The notes under the pieces are model-generated. The model worked only from the letters and a program-made list of their open reading frames with translations. It was not told where the DNA came from and made no database searches. The translations under genes were made by a program, and so were the position numbers. DNA of 64,000 bases, taken from Tubulanus polymorphus. Lineage: Eukaryota > Nemertea > Palaeonemertea > Tubulaniformes > Tubulanidae. Numbering within the stretch: position 1 is the stretch's first letter; each line of letters begins with the position of its first letter. This document shows positions 30,950 through 42,283 of this stretch, piece after piece. The stretch spans positions 15,654,001 to 15,718,000 of the forward strand of contig NC_134025.1 in assembly GCF_964204645.1 (NCBI RefSeq), in the 5' to 3' direction.

Positions 30950-31039
30950 TTTTAAAACGAAGTGGATATTTAACTGGCGTAGGCCTACGGCTAAGTGTTA
31001 ACTTCTACTATTTTACATTACATCATTACTTTTATAGTA

Positions 31040-31435
31040 CGCTGTGGCTTCTCGTACGGACCCGTACGGATTACTCTGGAAGCTATTCGTACGGAACTAG
31101 GATCTGTACGCTAATAACTGTCGCTGATTGGCCGATTAACGCCGCGCATGCGTACAGAGGTGCACGACTTAGAAAATTCAAGAAAAGTGTGGAGAATAGT
31201 TAGAAAAAATAGCGGATCGAGCGAGACTCGAACCCGGGCTAGTAAATTACTAGCGCAGCATCATTCCACTAGACCACCGATCTCGCTGACAGTCGGTCGA
31301 ATGTTTTAACTACATATTGCCTCACCTTACCCTAACCCTATACCTTCCCGTACACATAATTCCAGAGTTATCCGACGGTTGCGTACGAATAGCCTACGGA
31401 ATTATTCGTACGGGTCCGTACGAGTAGCCACTTCG
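31040..31435. mobile_element. MITE with 9-bp target duplication, carries a tRNA-like insert
   Basis: TTTATAGTA flanks both ends (31031-31039 and 31436-31444). The ends read CGCTGTGGCTTCTCGTACGG and, on the other strand, CGAAGTGGCTACTCGTACGG. A 9-bp duplication suggests a Mutator-like element. The interior has repeated TTCGTACGGA words and a tRNA-like block (31206-31285). Confidence 0.75.
31206..31285 (-). tRNA. tRNA-like sequence (probable pseudo-tRNA or SINE head)
   Basis: On the minus strand there is an A box (TGGTCTAGTGG), a B box (GGGTTCGAGTC), a five-pair anticodon stem GCTAG/CTAGC with a 7-base loop TAATTTA, and a partial acceptor stem (GATCG/CGATC). The loop lacks T33, so it is unlikely to be a working tRNA. 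A truncated homologue on the plus strand (A box only) lies at 31738-31775. Confidence 0.5.
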
Positions 31436-31508
31436 TTTATAGTATCAACTAATCAAAGTAAGAATAAAATCATTTTATTGGGTTTAGGGTTCGGGTTCTA
31501 AAGGACCC

Positions 31509-31632
31509 AGGTCCAGGACCCAGTTCCACATTACTGTGTTAAGATTTGAACATGGAGTTAAAACATCGGAAATTAACTGACTTTAACTCAGAGTTAACTC
31601 TAACTCACAACTTTGGAACTGGGCCCAGAGGG
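31509..31632. mobile_element. Short palindromic MITE (CAGTTCCACA ends), copy 1
   Basis: Inverted arms CAGTTCCACA ... GAGTTAACTCTAACTCACAA ... GGAACTG. A second copy lies at 35505-35612. Confidence 0.6.
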
Positions 31633-31737
31633 TTAGGATTAGAGTTAGGGTTAGGGTCCGTTTACCCCTAGGAATAGGATTAGGGTAAGGTGAGAAACCA
31701 TAGATAGTTAGGCCCCTAAAACATTTGATTGGTTTTC

Positions 31738-31775
31738 AGCGAGCTCGGTGGTCTAGTGGTATGACGCAGCGCGGG
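31738..31775 (+). repeat. Truncated tRNA-like fragment
   Basis: AGCGAGCTCGGTGGTCTAGTGG matches the 5' half of the minus-strand tRNA-like sequence at 31206-31285. It stops abruptly where the next inverted-repeat element begins. Confidence 0.5.
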
Positions 31776-32137
31776 TCCTTCTTATTACCGAGATGACGTT
31801 ATTTACCGAGATGAAGATGAACCGAGATGACATGAAATATAACATATTTGTTTATTCCTTATCGATTTTAACACTTGAAATCATGTTATATCAGTAATAA
31901 ATACCTTCTAGAGTCATCATATTCTACTTATTTTTCAGGATATTTTTGATAAAAAAAATTTTGACTTCAAATACGTCATCTCGGTTAGCAATAAAATTTC
32001 ATTGAATTTGATTGATTGACGATCTCATCTCGGTAAAGTTAAAAGTTATTTTTCTACAAAATATCCTGAAAAATAGGTAGAATGTGACTCTAGAAGGTAT
32101 TTATTACTGATATGATATGATTTCAAGTGTAAAAATC
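31776..32137. mobile_element. Inverted-repeat element with about 80-bp arms
   Basis: Arms 31858-31951 and 32057-32138 pair (ACACTTGAAATCAT, CAGTAATAAATACCTTCTAG, TTTTTCAGGATATTTT). Repeated ACCGAGATGA words lie outside the left arm and inside the loop. No coding content. Confidence 0.6.
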
Positions 32138-32479
32138 GATATATCGCGTCACGTCGACATGAATATGTCGATATATCGTGACGTTTTCACGACAAATTTC
32201 GCTTTTTCGCCCATTTTCCACGGGTAAAACCGTCATTTGAAGACATGTCTAAATGTAAGATGAGGACACCAGTAATATGACGACTGAGTTTCAAGTCGTC
32301 GTGAATATGTCGACTTGTCGCGAGGAAAGTGGTCGAAAAAGCGAAATTTGTCGTGAAAACGTCACGATATGACGACATATTCATGTCGACTTGACGCGAT
32401 ATATCGCGATATGTCGACATAAATATGGCGACTTGACGAGTTGGAACGCGACAACTCGAGGCCCCTTATCGCTTCCGTA
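32137..32479. mobile_element. TACGGAAG-type MITE, copy D (one end lost)
   Basis: Lacks the left terminal arm and ends ...TATCGCTTCCGTA. Interior closely matches copy A (GCTTTTTCGCCCATTTTCCA, AATGTAAGATGAGGAC). Confidence 0.65.
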
Positions 32480-32560
32480 GATATCAACTCCTTTTCAAAA
32501 TAGAGGTGATCGACCATCAAATACAGCCACTACGGTAGCCATCTTGAATTTGTCAGCACA

Positions 32561-32911
32561 ATGTCGATATGTCGACATATCCCGTCAAGCCGACATAAAT
32601 GTCGACATATCGTGACATTTTTACGACAAATTTCGCTTTTTCGCCCATCTTCCACGGGACAAGCCGTCATTTGAAGACACGTCGAAATGTAAGATGAGGA
32701 CGCCAGTAATATGATGACTGAGTTTCAAGTCGTCATGAATATGTCGACTTGTCGCGAGGAAAATGGTCGAGAAAACGAAATATGTCGTCAAAACATCACG
32801 ATATGTCGACATATTCAGATCGACTTGATGCGATATATCCTGATATATTGATATAAGTATGACAATTTGACGAGTTGGAAAGCACGACAACTGGAGGTTA
32901 TCGCTTCCGTA
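32561..32911. mobile_element. TACGGAAG-type MITE, copy E (one end lost)
   Basis: Same interior and right end as copy D, more diverged, with the CTCGAG block degraded to CTGGAGG. Confidence 0.6.
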
Positions 32912-35170
32912 CAATAGCCTGGTTGGTATATTTGATTGATATCTATGAAACTTGATATGAGAGTAAAGACAATAATTCTGACAAACTCGATGAACAGTTA
33001 AATAAACTCAGCTGTTATGGAGTATGCAGTTTCAATTTCTTGCCCCTTTACTGTTCCCTTACCTCGAGGAGACGTGCCTAGTTCCAGATTTATTTTTCCT
33101 TGCTGGGGAACATCAGGGAATACTGACTTTTCTTTAAATCAGGGATTTTTCTATTTCCTTATCTGTAAGAACCCTGATAGATACACCATTCCACTATTTT
33201 GTTTTAGCCTGTTTAAATTTTAAGAGTTTTAAGATATGTATAAATACACATATATCATTAGCAGTGGCCAGTTTTAGGCTTGGACTTAAGGTAGTTAGTT
33301 TGCATAGTATCTAAACTCTAGACTCAAAATGTAAGGATTCTATGAAACATATGATTCTAAGTAATAGTGTAGAGAGTTGAAGGAAAACTATTCTTTTTAA
33401 ACTTCACGGAATAAACTTATTTTATAGCTCAAAGTTGTGTATTCAAATACTATATTCTCTGACTGAAAAATGAATGTGTATTTTGTATTTTTGAGTACAC
33501 TACGCCCTAGTAGGGTTTTAGACGCTTAGGAGAGAGAGTTGAAACAACTCTACCTTAAACACCTAGCTATGACCAGATAGATTTATAATCATCGAGCATG
33601 AGAAGAGCTTCGTTTTCTGACATATGCAAGAGAAATGTCTTTTTTTTTAAGCATGTAATTGTTTTAAACCCACTCGGTGCTTAGGTTAGTGGGGTACCAG
33701 TGTTAGTGTTCATTTTCTTTTTATAAGCAGAAAAAGATCTTTTACAATTAGCAGTAGCAAACTTGTTTCTAAGCTACGGGACCTGAACGTTTTTAACTTG
33801 CGTGTATGCAGATTTGGTAGTGAAATATATACAGAAAAAGTAGCGACTGATTAATAGTTGGACATGTAGTGTTACAGAAATGGTGTATATGTGCAATGGT
33901 GTTATTTGGTGTTATCCAATTTTCATGTATACCGTACGTGTCTGAATGAACTTCTTATACGTTTGAAATTGTTGTTTATTTTTTTTCCAGTCTGGTCCGT
34001 CAAGGTTCCTGACCATGTCTTGACATTTCACATTACAGTTTTTTGCCTGAAGCCCGTAGCCAGCTCTGTCTTTGGCCTCCATTTGCATGAAAGTGGAACT
34101 TTTATGAAGTGCAAACGCTTCCTCAGGCCTCAGGCGAAAAATTGATACCTTGTCTATAGAAAGCTTGTGAGAGCTGACTTTAGTTTCTCGGTAGGTTCTT
34201 AAAAGAGGATTACTAGAAGAGCCATTTATATAAGCTAACCATTCTTTAGAATGAGAGGGAGAGGGAGAGGGAGAAAGGGAGAAAGGGAGATTTGATTAAT
34301 AAACAAAGAGCCTTGGTTTTCCCACAGACAGTTAAAAATTGAAGTGACAGAGAGGCAGCAATAGACTTACCCCAGCTGGGAGGTTGATTTGATATGAAGG
34401 TTCATTAAGTTCGCTGTAACGAGGTTCCACTGTAGTTCCAGTAACGTGAAATTGTTGGAATGATTCTGATGAGAAGTGGAAATTGGACTAGTTCACCTCT
34501 AACTGCGACATTTGACGATTGTTTTTTTTTTTACTCTGCAAACCTCAACATCAACCTTCTATCTGGGATTGATTCACAAACATTATGCAAATTGGTTGAG
34601 CTGACGCCATCCAAATAGCTGACACTCAAACTTCAGCACAATATAACATGATAGGTGCAATAAGATTAAAAGTTTGTAGGCGATAGTGATATTGTTTCTA
34701 ACATTGATGGACGTTAAAATTTAAACATAGCCTTTTTTGCATGATCTAGAAGCCGTTAAAAAGCATTATTAAATTTACGAGGCAGAAAATAATATACCCA
34801 AGTAGCAATAGTTACGGACAATTTCAATCACCAAACCATCATAGTAAAAAGTGTGATTATTAAGGAGATTTCCTCTTTTATTAAAAATTACAATCTTAGT
34901 TTTATTCTAGTTCACTGTAAAGCCCCAGTTTCTACAGTAGGTGTCAAGATTGCCTAGAGCCTTCTGAAGACGCTGACTTAGAGATAAGGACGAGTTATTA
35001 AAAGCCAAAGGTTGCATGTAGAATTAGGTTAAAGAGGAGAGGATGAGGATCGCAACTGGACCTTTGGGATGCGATGTGCTAAAAACAACTGGAAGTTATT
35101 CCTATTGTTTTCAACTTCTATTCATCTATGCCCTCAGTTCTGCCTTGTGTTTTCCTTCTCCATAGCAGGG
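32912..35170. other. Unannotated stretch, no gene seen
   Basis: No convincing frame, RNA or element. It contains a GAGAGGGA purine tract (about 34251-34292). Short frames near 33017 and 33891 have no recognisable product. Confidence 0.4.
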
Positions 35171-35177
35171 GTAGTCT

Positions 35178-35241
35178 AGAGTACATAAGATCGATCTACG
35201 AGCAAGATCATTTTAATTGCTCGTAGATCGATCTTATGTAT
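35178..35241. repeat. Perfect short hairpin
   Basis: ACATAAGATCGATCTACGAG and its complement face each other (23-bp arms) around a 10-16 bp AT-rich loop. It could be a relic of a small MITE. Confidence 0.7.
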
Positions 35242-35504
35242 TCTGATAAGATGAACGTCTCGTTAAATTTTTTTTAGTAAGCAGGCGCGGATCCAATGGG
35301 GCTTCAGCCGACCCGGACTCTATTTTTGATCGGGCTTACTTTCTCGCATGTGGGAAGCATATTGGAATGTTACTAAAAATGGCTGTGAGCATCATTTAAC
35401 CTTGGATGATTACTCCACGATTTAACACAGTACATTGTAACAGTGTACTTTATAGTAGTGACAAATTCCCTCTTAATTAAGTACCGGTAATACCTGCAAC
35501 CTAG

Positions 35505-35612
35505 ACCCGGTTCCACAGTTGTGAGTTAGAGTTAACTCTGAGTTAAAATTAGTTCATTTTCAATGTGTTAACTCAGGGTCAAATCTTAACTCCGAACTGT
35601 GGAACTGCAGCC
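35505..35612. mobile_element. Short palindromic MITE (GTTCCACA ends), copy 2
   Basis: GGTTCCACAGTTGTGAGTTA at left and AACTCCGAACTGTGGAACTG at right. Same family as 31509-31632. Confidence 0.6.
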
Positions 35613-36371
35613 TGGTTTTTATGATACTGCCACCAAACGTATATCATCTGAAAGCCACACGTCCTTTTCTGTTGAAAACCGTTTTAACTTATGTTCTATC
35701 TTGATTAGTTTACAAGATATCGGCTGATAAACCTTAGCCTGTAACGGCTGTCATTATGCCTCTGATACAAAAATGTATGTGAGTTGAAAAGTTTATAAAC
35801 AGTTTGCAATTTTCAGAATCATTTTAAGTGTGGTATCCATCGAAAACCGAAAACTTCGGGAACATTAATCAATATTAAATGAGTAATTAATTAATGAATA
35901 ATTTTCTCTATTCCAACATTTATCATGATTGGGACCATCAGTTATACTTTGTTCTTTTTGAATGTCCTTGAATGTCCTTGATTTCTTTTTTTAAATTCAT
36001 TTTTAATGTTCACCCGGATGTTATGATATGGGGTATAGCTTTACGACCAGTCAGTACAAACCTCAAACCTCCATTCAGACTAATTTTCATCGTCATCTCA
36101 AAAGGCAAGGTCAAATCTTCATTAAGGTGGTGGGACCTGGTTTAGAAATTCAACTTTTCCAGTCGGTAAAAAGCTGCCCGTCGTGTAACAAAGGACAGTT
36201 TTTAGCTCGGTATACTATTTGATAATCGTCCTTGAATCCTCAAAATTGTTGTCTCAGAATTTCTAATAATTCATAGCATTGAAAAATTTATCGATTATCT
36301 TTATAACATTTTATTGAATTACTAATTAAAGTATTTGTTTTATATTTGACATGTGAACACATATTACAATT

Positions 36372-37562
36372 TCATCTCATAAAGTTACGATCTTGAATCG
36401 TTTCGATCACTGCAATAACTGCTCGGAAAAGTTGCAGTGCATCATCGGGTGACGTAGGAAGAGGAAGTTGATTATTCTGTGCTCGACAAGCACGGCGAAT
36501 GAAGTCTAAGAATTCAGTGCTACACCCTCTTTCAGGATATTCGTCAACGTATTCTCCAAATACTTCATCTAGGTCATCAACACGACACGATGAAGGGAAA
36601 GAGTGATCGACGGCCCCAAATAACTCACACGATTCGTATGCAATATTGGGAATGAAACCCCCTTCCCCATTTCGTTGCTGCCTTATTCGGTGCGAATTCC
36701 ACATGGTCCTGTACGTGTCTAGGTGTCGTTGAATTACAGGCAGAAATCGGAGACATTGTACATGTATGGCATCGGCGTCATGAAATATGCCCGTGTCCCT
36801 CATGTCCAGGAAGATATTTCGCCAGAAGTCAGTGAAGTTTAATCTAAGTCGTGACCAGAAACTTTCAATTCGTTGGTTAGCAGTCGATCTACCATACATA
36901 AAGCTATTCATCCCACGCATAAGGTCGCCATGAGAGAATCTTAGTACAATTTGCATGTCCCTCAAAATAGCATTTTCTGTCCCTCGGTCATATCTTAGCA
37001 GTCTCGGTACTCGCCCTATTTCTTTCAAGAAATCCAGGTAAAATTGCGCTATGTATCGGGGGTTATTGTTAGACGGTCCACATTTGAGCCAAAGAAGCTT
37101 TCGAGAATAACCATCTATTGCAGCGTGGATGGCAATACCGAAAGGTTTTAGCTTATCGTAGCCATCGATCTGAATGAGAAAATTTGGACCTTGACTGATA
37201 TATTGTCTCCTCCGGGAGCGACGGTGTCGACGGAGAGAAACACCTTCGGGATCAATTGCTTCAAGGAATTGTCGGACGGTATCTTGGGAGACTCAGACAC
37301 CTTGCACCACATTGAGGAGCCTCCAAATGCTCCTGTAACCGTAATTTTCATAACCAGATTGATGTAGTTCCAAAATAAGTCTGATTAACTGAATCTGATC
37401 TCTGCCCGCCGAATCCTCAATCCTAGTCTCCTCTTAATGCGTTTTATTGTCTGTTCACTAATGAGTATACCGTGATTGGTTACCAAAGAGGCTCGAATTT
37501 CTGTCACGGTGTACATTCTTTCAAAATAATGACGGACTAAGACATCTATATCCATCTCCTGA
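36372..37562 (-). pseudogene. Transposon-derived integrase-core protein, broken
   Basis: On the minus strand the N-terminal part (about 37560-37400) is helix-turn-helix-like. It is followed, after a frame change near 37400, by GYENYGYRSIWRLL and VSQDTVRQFLEAIDP. The catalytic part has IQIDGYDKLKPFGI, AIHAAIDGYSRKLLWL, LRYDRGTEN and GRSTANQRIESFWSRLR. This is the integrase-core family seen in many animal genomes (DDE-like, DGxD ... RxDxGTEN ... NQRIExFW). A TGA interrupts the frame just before VSQDTV (about 37295). The catalytic half (218 codons from ATG 37028) is open and intact to its stop. The gene is dead or truncated here. Flanks of about 100-300 bp show no clear inverted ends. Confidence 0.75.
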
Positions 37563-37930
37563 AATGATAATTACATGAGATAAAACGTGAGAACAAAACG
37601 TGTCAATAAAAACGTAAGGCCTGCTTGTAAACATTCAGGTGCAACGTGGACGCCCTGTAATTTTTTTTTTATATTTCGGAAGGGGAGGGGTGAATTTTCT
37701 TAAAAGGGCCATATAGACTAATTTTGTAACATATCTATGTACTGAAATGGCACAATGAGCCTTCGCCTGTGCACCATAGTGCTTGCTGATACGTCCATTT
37801 AGTTGGACTGAAAGATTCCAGCGTGCATATCAGTGTGTACTTACTGGGACACACAAACGATTCCTTGGACCTGTGTATGTCAGCGGCTCTGGTAACGGTG
37901 GTAGGCCTGCATCGGTTGCATGTACAAATT

Positions 37931-38412
37931 AGGACACTTTTCGCGACGTCAAAACAAGTCGACGTATCTGCATCAACTTGTCGGTGTATCCTCGCTAGTC
38001 GACAAAATCTTGTCGAGTTATCGAGAAGGCTATCGCGATCTGACGACATGATTTCAGTGACACGGCTTCACAGTCGACATTGGAAAGATGATTTGTCGAA
38101 TAAACTTCGTGACATGACGACATTTTTTGTCGACAAGTCGCAATAAGGTCACGACAAGTCGCCATAAATTTGACGACGCGCCGATATAGAAGACGAAGAC
38201 ACCAGAAATAAGACGACTGAGTATCAAGTCGTCATAAATATATCGACTTGTCGCGAGGAAAATGGTCGAGAAAACGGAATATGTCGTCAAAACGTCACGG
38301 TATATCGACATATTCATATCGACTTGACGCGATATATCGCGATATATCGACATAAATATGACGACTTGTCGAGTTGGAACGCGACATCTCGAGGCCCCTT
38401 ATCGCTTCCGTA
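37931..38412. mobile_element. TACGGAAG-type MITE, copy F
   Basis: Begins with the variant interior shared with copy C (GACACTTTTCGCGACGTC) and ends ...TATCGCTTCCGTA. Frames inside are repeat translations. Confidence 0.6.
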
Positions 38413-38586
38413 CTTTCATTAAGTAGGATCACTTGAATGATCGCTTTAATATCACTTTTTAAAAAAAGAATCTGCCAAAATGACCTTACTATTCGACACT
38501 ATATCAGATTAATCGACTTCAAAATAGGCGAAAGCATAAGTCTTTATTACGTTATTAATTGGCCTAATTATTCAAAAGCTAATAAA

Positions 38587-39045
38587 GTGGGCGACAAAAC
38601 CAAAAAAATGAATTGTCGCGGGCGATAAGACCAAAATAATCAATTGTCGCTGTCGATAAAACCAAAATATTGAATTGTCGCGGGCGACAAAACCAAACTA
38701 ATGAATTGTCGCGGGCGATAGAACCAAAATAATGAATTGTCGCTGGCGATAAAACCAAAATATTGAATTGTCGCGGGAAAACCAAAAAAATGAATTGTCG
38801 CGGGCGATAAAACCAAGATATTGAATTGTCGCGTGCGATAAAACCAAAATAATGAATTGTCGCGGGCGATAAAATCAAAATAATGAATTGTCGCGGGCGA
38901 TAAAACCAAAATATTGATTTGTCGTGGGTGACAAAACCAAATTAATGAATTGTCGCGGGCGATAAAACCAAAATAATGAATTGTCGCGGCCGATAAAACC
39001 AAAATAATGAATTGTGGGGGCTGACAAAACCAAAATTATTGTTTT
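38587..39045. repeat. 31-bp minisatellite, about 14 copies
   Basis: Unit of the type GCGATAAAACCAAAATAATG + AATTGTCGCGG, with single-base changes and one shortened copy near 38780. The IHYFGFIARDNS-type translations come from it. Confidence 0.9.
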
Positions 39046-39179
39046 GTCGCGTTATTTTAGTTTTGTCGTTTTGTCATAATGTCGCCCTCATTTGCATATT
39101 CGTGTTTTTTTACGCATGGCCCTTATCAGCGACCATACTAAAGCCTTAAGGTCGCGTAAGTTTTTTTTTCTTTCTTAGT

Positions 39180-39560
39180 TTAATTTAGTTCAGTTCAGTT
39201 CAGTTCAGTTCAGTTCAGTTCAGTTCAGTTCAGTTCAGTTCAGTTCAGTTCAGTTCAGTTCAGTTCAGTTCAGTTCAGTTCAGTTCAGTTCAGTTCAGTT
39301 CAGTTCAGTTCAGTTCAGTTCAGTTCAGTTCAGTTCAGTTCAGTTCAGTTCAGTTCAGTTCAGTTCAGTTCAGTTCAGTTCAGTTCAGTTCAGTTCAGTT
39401 CAGTTCAGTTCAGTTCAGTTCAGTTCAGTTCAGTTCAGTTCAGTTCAGTTCAGTTCAGTTCAGTTCAGTTCAGTTCAGTTCAGTTCAGTTCAGTTCAGTT
39501 CAGTTCAGTTCAGTTCAGTTCAGTTCAGTTCAGTTCAGTTCAGTTCAGTTCAGTTCAGTT
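39180..39560. repeat. (CAGTT)n microsatellite, about 75 copies
   Basis: An almost perfect pentanucleotide tract of about 380 bp. On the minus strand it follows directly after the 3' end of a LINE fragment, so it is best read as the expanded LINE tail. Confidence 0.95.
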
Positions 39561-40400
39561 TATTGCTCCATATAAAATGAATATAATGAACACAGATAGT
39601 ACATATGAGGAGTGAAAGTACAATTACAGTGACAAGATGGTAGCATACAAAATACGTACACGAACCCGTCCAGCTTTACATGTAACACATTAATATTGAT
39701 AAGTGGTTTCACCGGTTGGTCTAATATAGACTTATAACCCGTATACATACTTCGTCACACTGAATATTGTTTGCAAAGCTTATAAGCTTGGTCTGTTTAA
39801 GAAGTAGCCAGGAAGATAACGTTGTCTAATTTGGTTATATAAGTCGCATTGGAAAATAAAATGATACTCGTCGCCCAGTTTGTTTCTATTACATTAGATG
39901 CAAATTCGATCTTCCCGGTTATTTTGTCATTAATTGTATTAACCTGACCTTGATTATTATTTCAAAGGGGGAAACAACCTAGTCATACCATTTGGAGTTG
40001 ACCGCTTGAGTTTGAGTATACACTTGCAAAAAAGGTGATGGACTCTTTCAATACATTGTACATCCTCGAAAACCCAAACCTCAGCCCAAAAAGTTAGAAT
40101 TGGTGCAAACATAGAGTAAAATAACTTAGGAGCTACATCCAGATCCAGTAACGGTTCTTTCACCTTTTAAGTACAAAAATAGACTTTCCTCGGCATGTTC
40201 ACAAATACTTTCCTTACACTTACTAAACGACCCAGTGTAGTTAAATATTATCCCTAGGTATCGAAAATCTTAACACTTTCTATTTCATTTCCGTCTCTAC
40301 TCTTTAGAGGCATCTTTAACATTGATACGATTACTATTACTATTAGTAAATCGATAGCGTCGTTTCGCTCTTCTAAAGTTTCTCTGATTCAGTTTTACAA
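39561..40400 (-). pseudogene. 3' part of a non-LTR retrotransposon (LINE)
   Basis: Minus-strand frames include a thumb-type block (DFRYLGIIFNYTGSF, about 40270-40230) and then LFYSMFAPILTFWAEVW and IERVHHLFCKCILKLKRSTP (40163-39957). This matches the region after the palm in CR1/Daphne-like reverse transcriptases. Frames are broken by stops, so it is dead. Its 3' end leads straight into the (AACTG)n tail. Confidence 0.7.
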
Positions 40401-41760
40401 TTGCATTATAGAATACCGAGTCTTTGCTTTGTGTACTTCTTGACCCTTTTTGTTGATTTTAAACCTACCCATTGACGCTTCAGCTGCTTAGACCAAGTGT
40501 TCACATAACCGCTCATTCGCAACGTTACAGTCAATTTTATTCAGTGATATATCTGATATTATATCATCTAAGATTTCTGAGGAAAAGATTCTCAAATTGC
40601 CGGGTTCAAGGGATTCCACTTTAACTTCTCTTTATTCCTTTAATTGTTGATACGAGGGGAAACATTACACTCGATACGGTCCAATGTATTTAGAATACAC
40701 TTAATTGGGCAGTGCACATCCGAAAACATGTGATTAAACTCTTTGACTTCGAACTCGGCACACTTTAGGATGTGGGGCGAGACAATGAAGTAATCTCCTT
40801 TAAGACATGTATGAGCACCGACACCTCTATCCCTACCAATTCTGCCATTTGCAATACGTTACCCGTGAGTTTTGCAGAAATCAGACAGGCGATAACCCCA
40901 ATAATGAACGTGTTATCTTTGTTGAGACGCTCAAGCAGAGTATCTGCTTTCAAATTAGAAATATCTACATTGGATTCGTCAAAGAAGTCCTCAGCTTCAA
41001 ACCTTTCAACGTAGAAAGCGAAGACTTGCATTTCTCTGGTGTGCGTTTTTAGATCTCAACGAATACAAATATGAGTTATTTAAAAATTGGGTTATATCGG
41101 TACTTAATTCATCAGAAAAAAATAAAAAAAATAAGGGCCACTGAATTTACTAGACTCGGGCGGGATAAGGGACCGCTCAGGTAAAAACTCTTAGTTAGAA
41201 CCACTTAAATGTGTTGATATCTTGATCCACTGTATTATATCACTAGTTTTCTTAACAGGATGTAAATATATAACTTCCAGTTTTAAATGCTATGAGTATT
41301 CCACCTGATTTTCTGGTACCCATATTTGAGTAATTAAAACAACAACTTGAAAATCAAGTAATACAAGAAAATTTGGAAACCCATATTTCATCTAGAGCAG
41401 TCAATTTAGTTTCCGTAAATATAAGTATATCAGCATATTTACACTCAGACATAAATTCTTTACAGATGATTTTAGATTAGAGACCACAATACATTTAAAC
41501 ACAACATTTCTAGCCGTTTGGATTTCTATCTAGCTCTGCGTGTTCATATTGTTCCATCAGGGCTTTCGTTAAGAACAGCGTTTGCTAATCTAATCGAAAC
41601 GCTCACATTTGTCTTAACGTCGTCGGTTTTTGGCCCGGTCGGATTGGGCTTATAAGCATGTAGCGGTTCTTCCGGCGATATGATCACAGTTGTAACTCGC
41701 GCGGTAAGGAATCGATCGGTTTTGAATATCCGGGGTTAGATTTCTCGAATGCAATTGATA
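40401..41760. other. Degraded repeat DNA, no gene seen
   Basis: Overlapping short frames on both strands near 40770-41030 lack recognisable features. Possibly more decayed LINE sequence. Confidence 0.35.
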
Positions 41761-41762
41761 AA

Positions 41763-41874
41763 CCGGTCACAATCCTCTCTTTAATCGTTATCTACAAAAT
41801 ACTTGAGTAAGGCCCTGGCGAGAGAACGTGTCCGTGCACAAATCCGAATGAATAAATTGAAATACCGGAAATAT
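41763..41874. repeat. 110-bp direct repeat, left copy
   Basis: Near-identical to 45012-45122 (ACCGGTCACAATCCTCTCTT, then GAATAAATTGAAATACCGG). It contains the end of the protease frame. Confidence 0.85.
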
Positions 41875-42283
41875 CATTACTTAAGTAAATTATGTCGGCG
41901 CCTGGCAACAAGAGAGCCTTTTTAGCATAATCGATAACTGCCTGGTTTCGTTCCAGGAAATCAACTCCGAGAATGAAGTCCGAGGTGACTCCATCCACCA
42001 CGTACATAGAATGTGACACGTCCAAATTTCCTAATACAAAATCTACGGAAATAACACCTTTTAAATAAAACTTAGTACCATCTACCCCACGGGCGGACTG
42101 AAATTGTCCCTCCTGCAAAGGGCCATTCGATATCTGAGGATGATTGATTAAGTAATTGTTTGACAGTACAGAAATTTCGGCACCCGTATCAATCAAAATG
42201 TTTAACGGTGTCCCTGAATGACTACCAGTCACTCGGTTGGCGGCAGTTGCCATGATTGACGGGGGAATAAGCCTCCGTTCCAA
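41792..42283 (-). CDS. Retroviral-type aspartic protease region
   Basis: LNILIDTGAEISVLSNNYLI carries the DTG(A) active-site triad. FILGVDFLERNQAVIDY matches the second conserved block (ILGxDFL) of retropepsins. The frame has no convincing own start (opens at TTG; first ATG at 42253) and overlaps the end of the preceding frame by 62 bp. It would be made by frameshift from the upstream frame, or is a relic. No reverse transcriptase follows. It would cleave the Gag polyprotein. Confidence 0.75.
   Translation of the reverse strand: MERRLIPPSIMATAANRVTGSHSGTPLNILIDTGAEISVLSNNYLINHPQISNGPLQEGQFQSARGVDGTKFYLKGVISVDFVLGNLDVSHSMYVVDGVTSDFILGVDFLERNQAVIDYAKKALLLPGADIIYLSNDISGISIYSFGFVHGHVLSPGPYSSIL

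Noticed and set aside
31206-31285. Functional tRNA gene
   Set aside because: The anticodon loop lacks T33 and the acceptor and T stems are imperfect; it is embedded in a MITE.
38579-39002. Frame with repeated IHYFGFIARDNS
   Set aside because: Produced by the 31-bp minisatellite.
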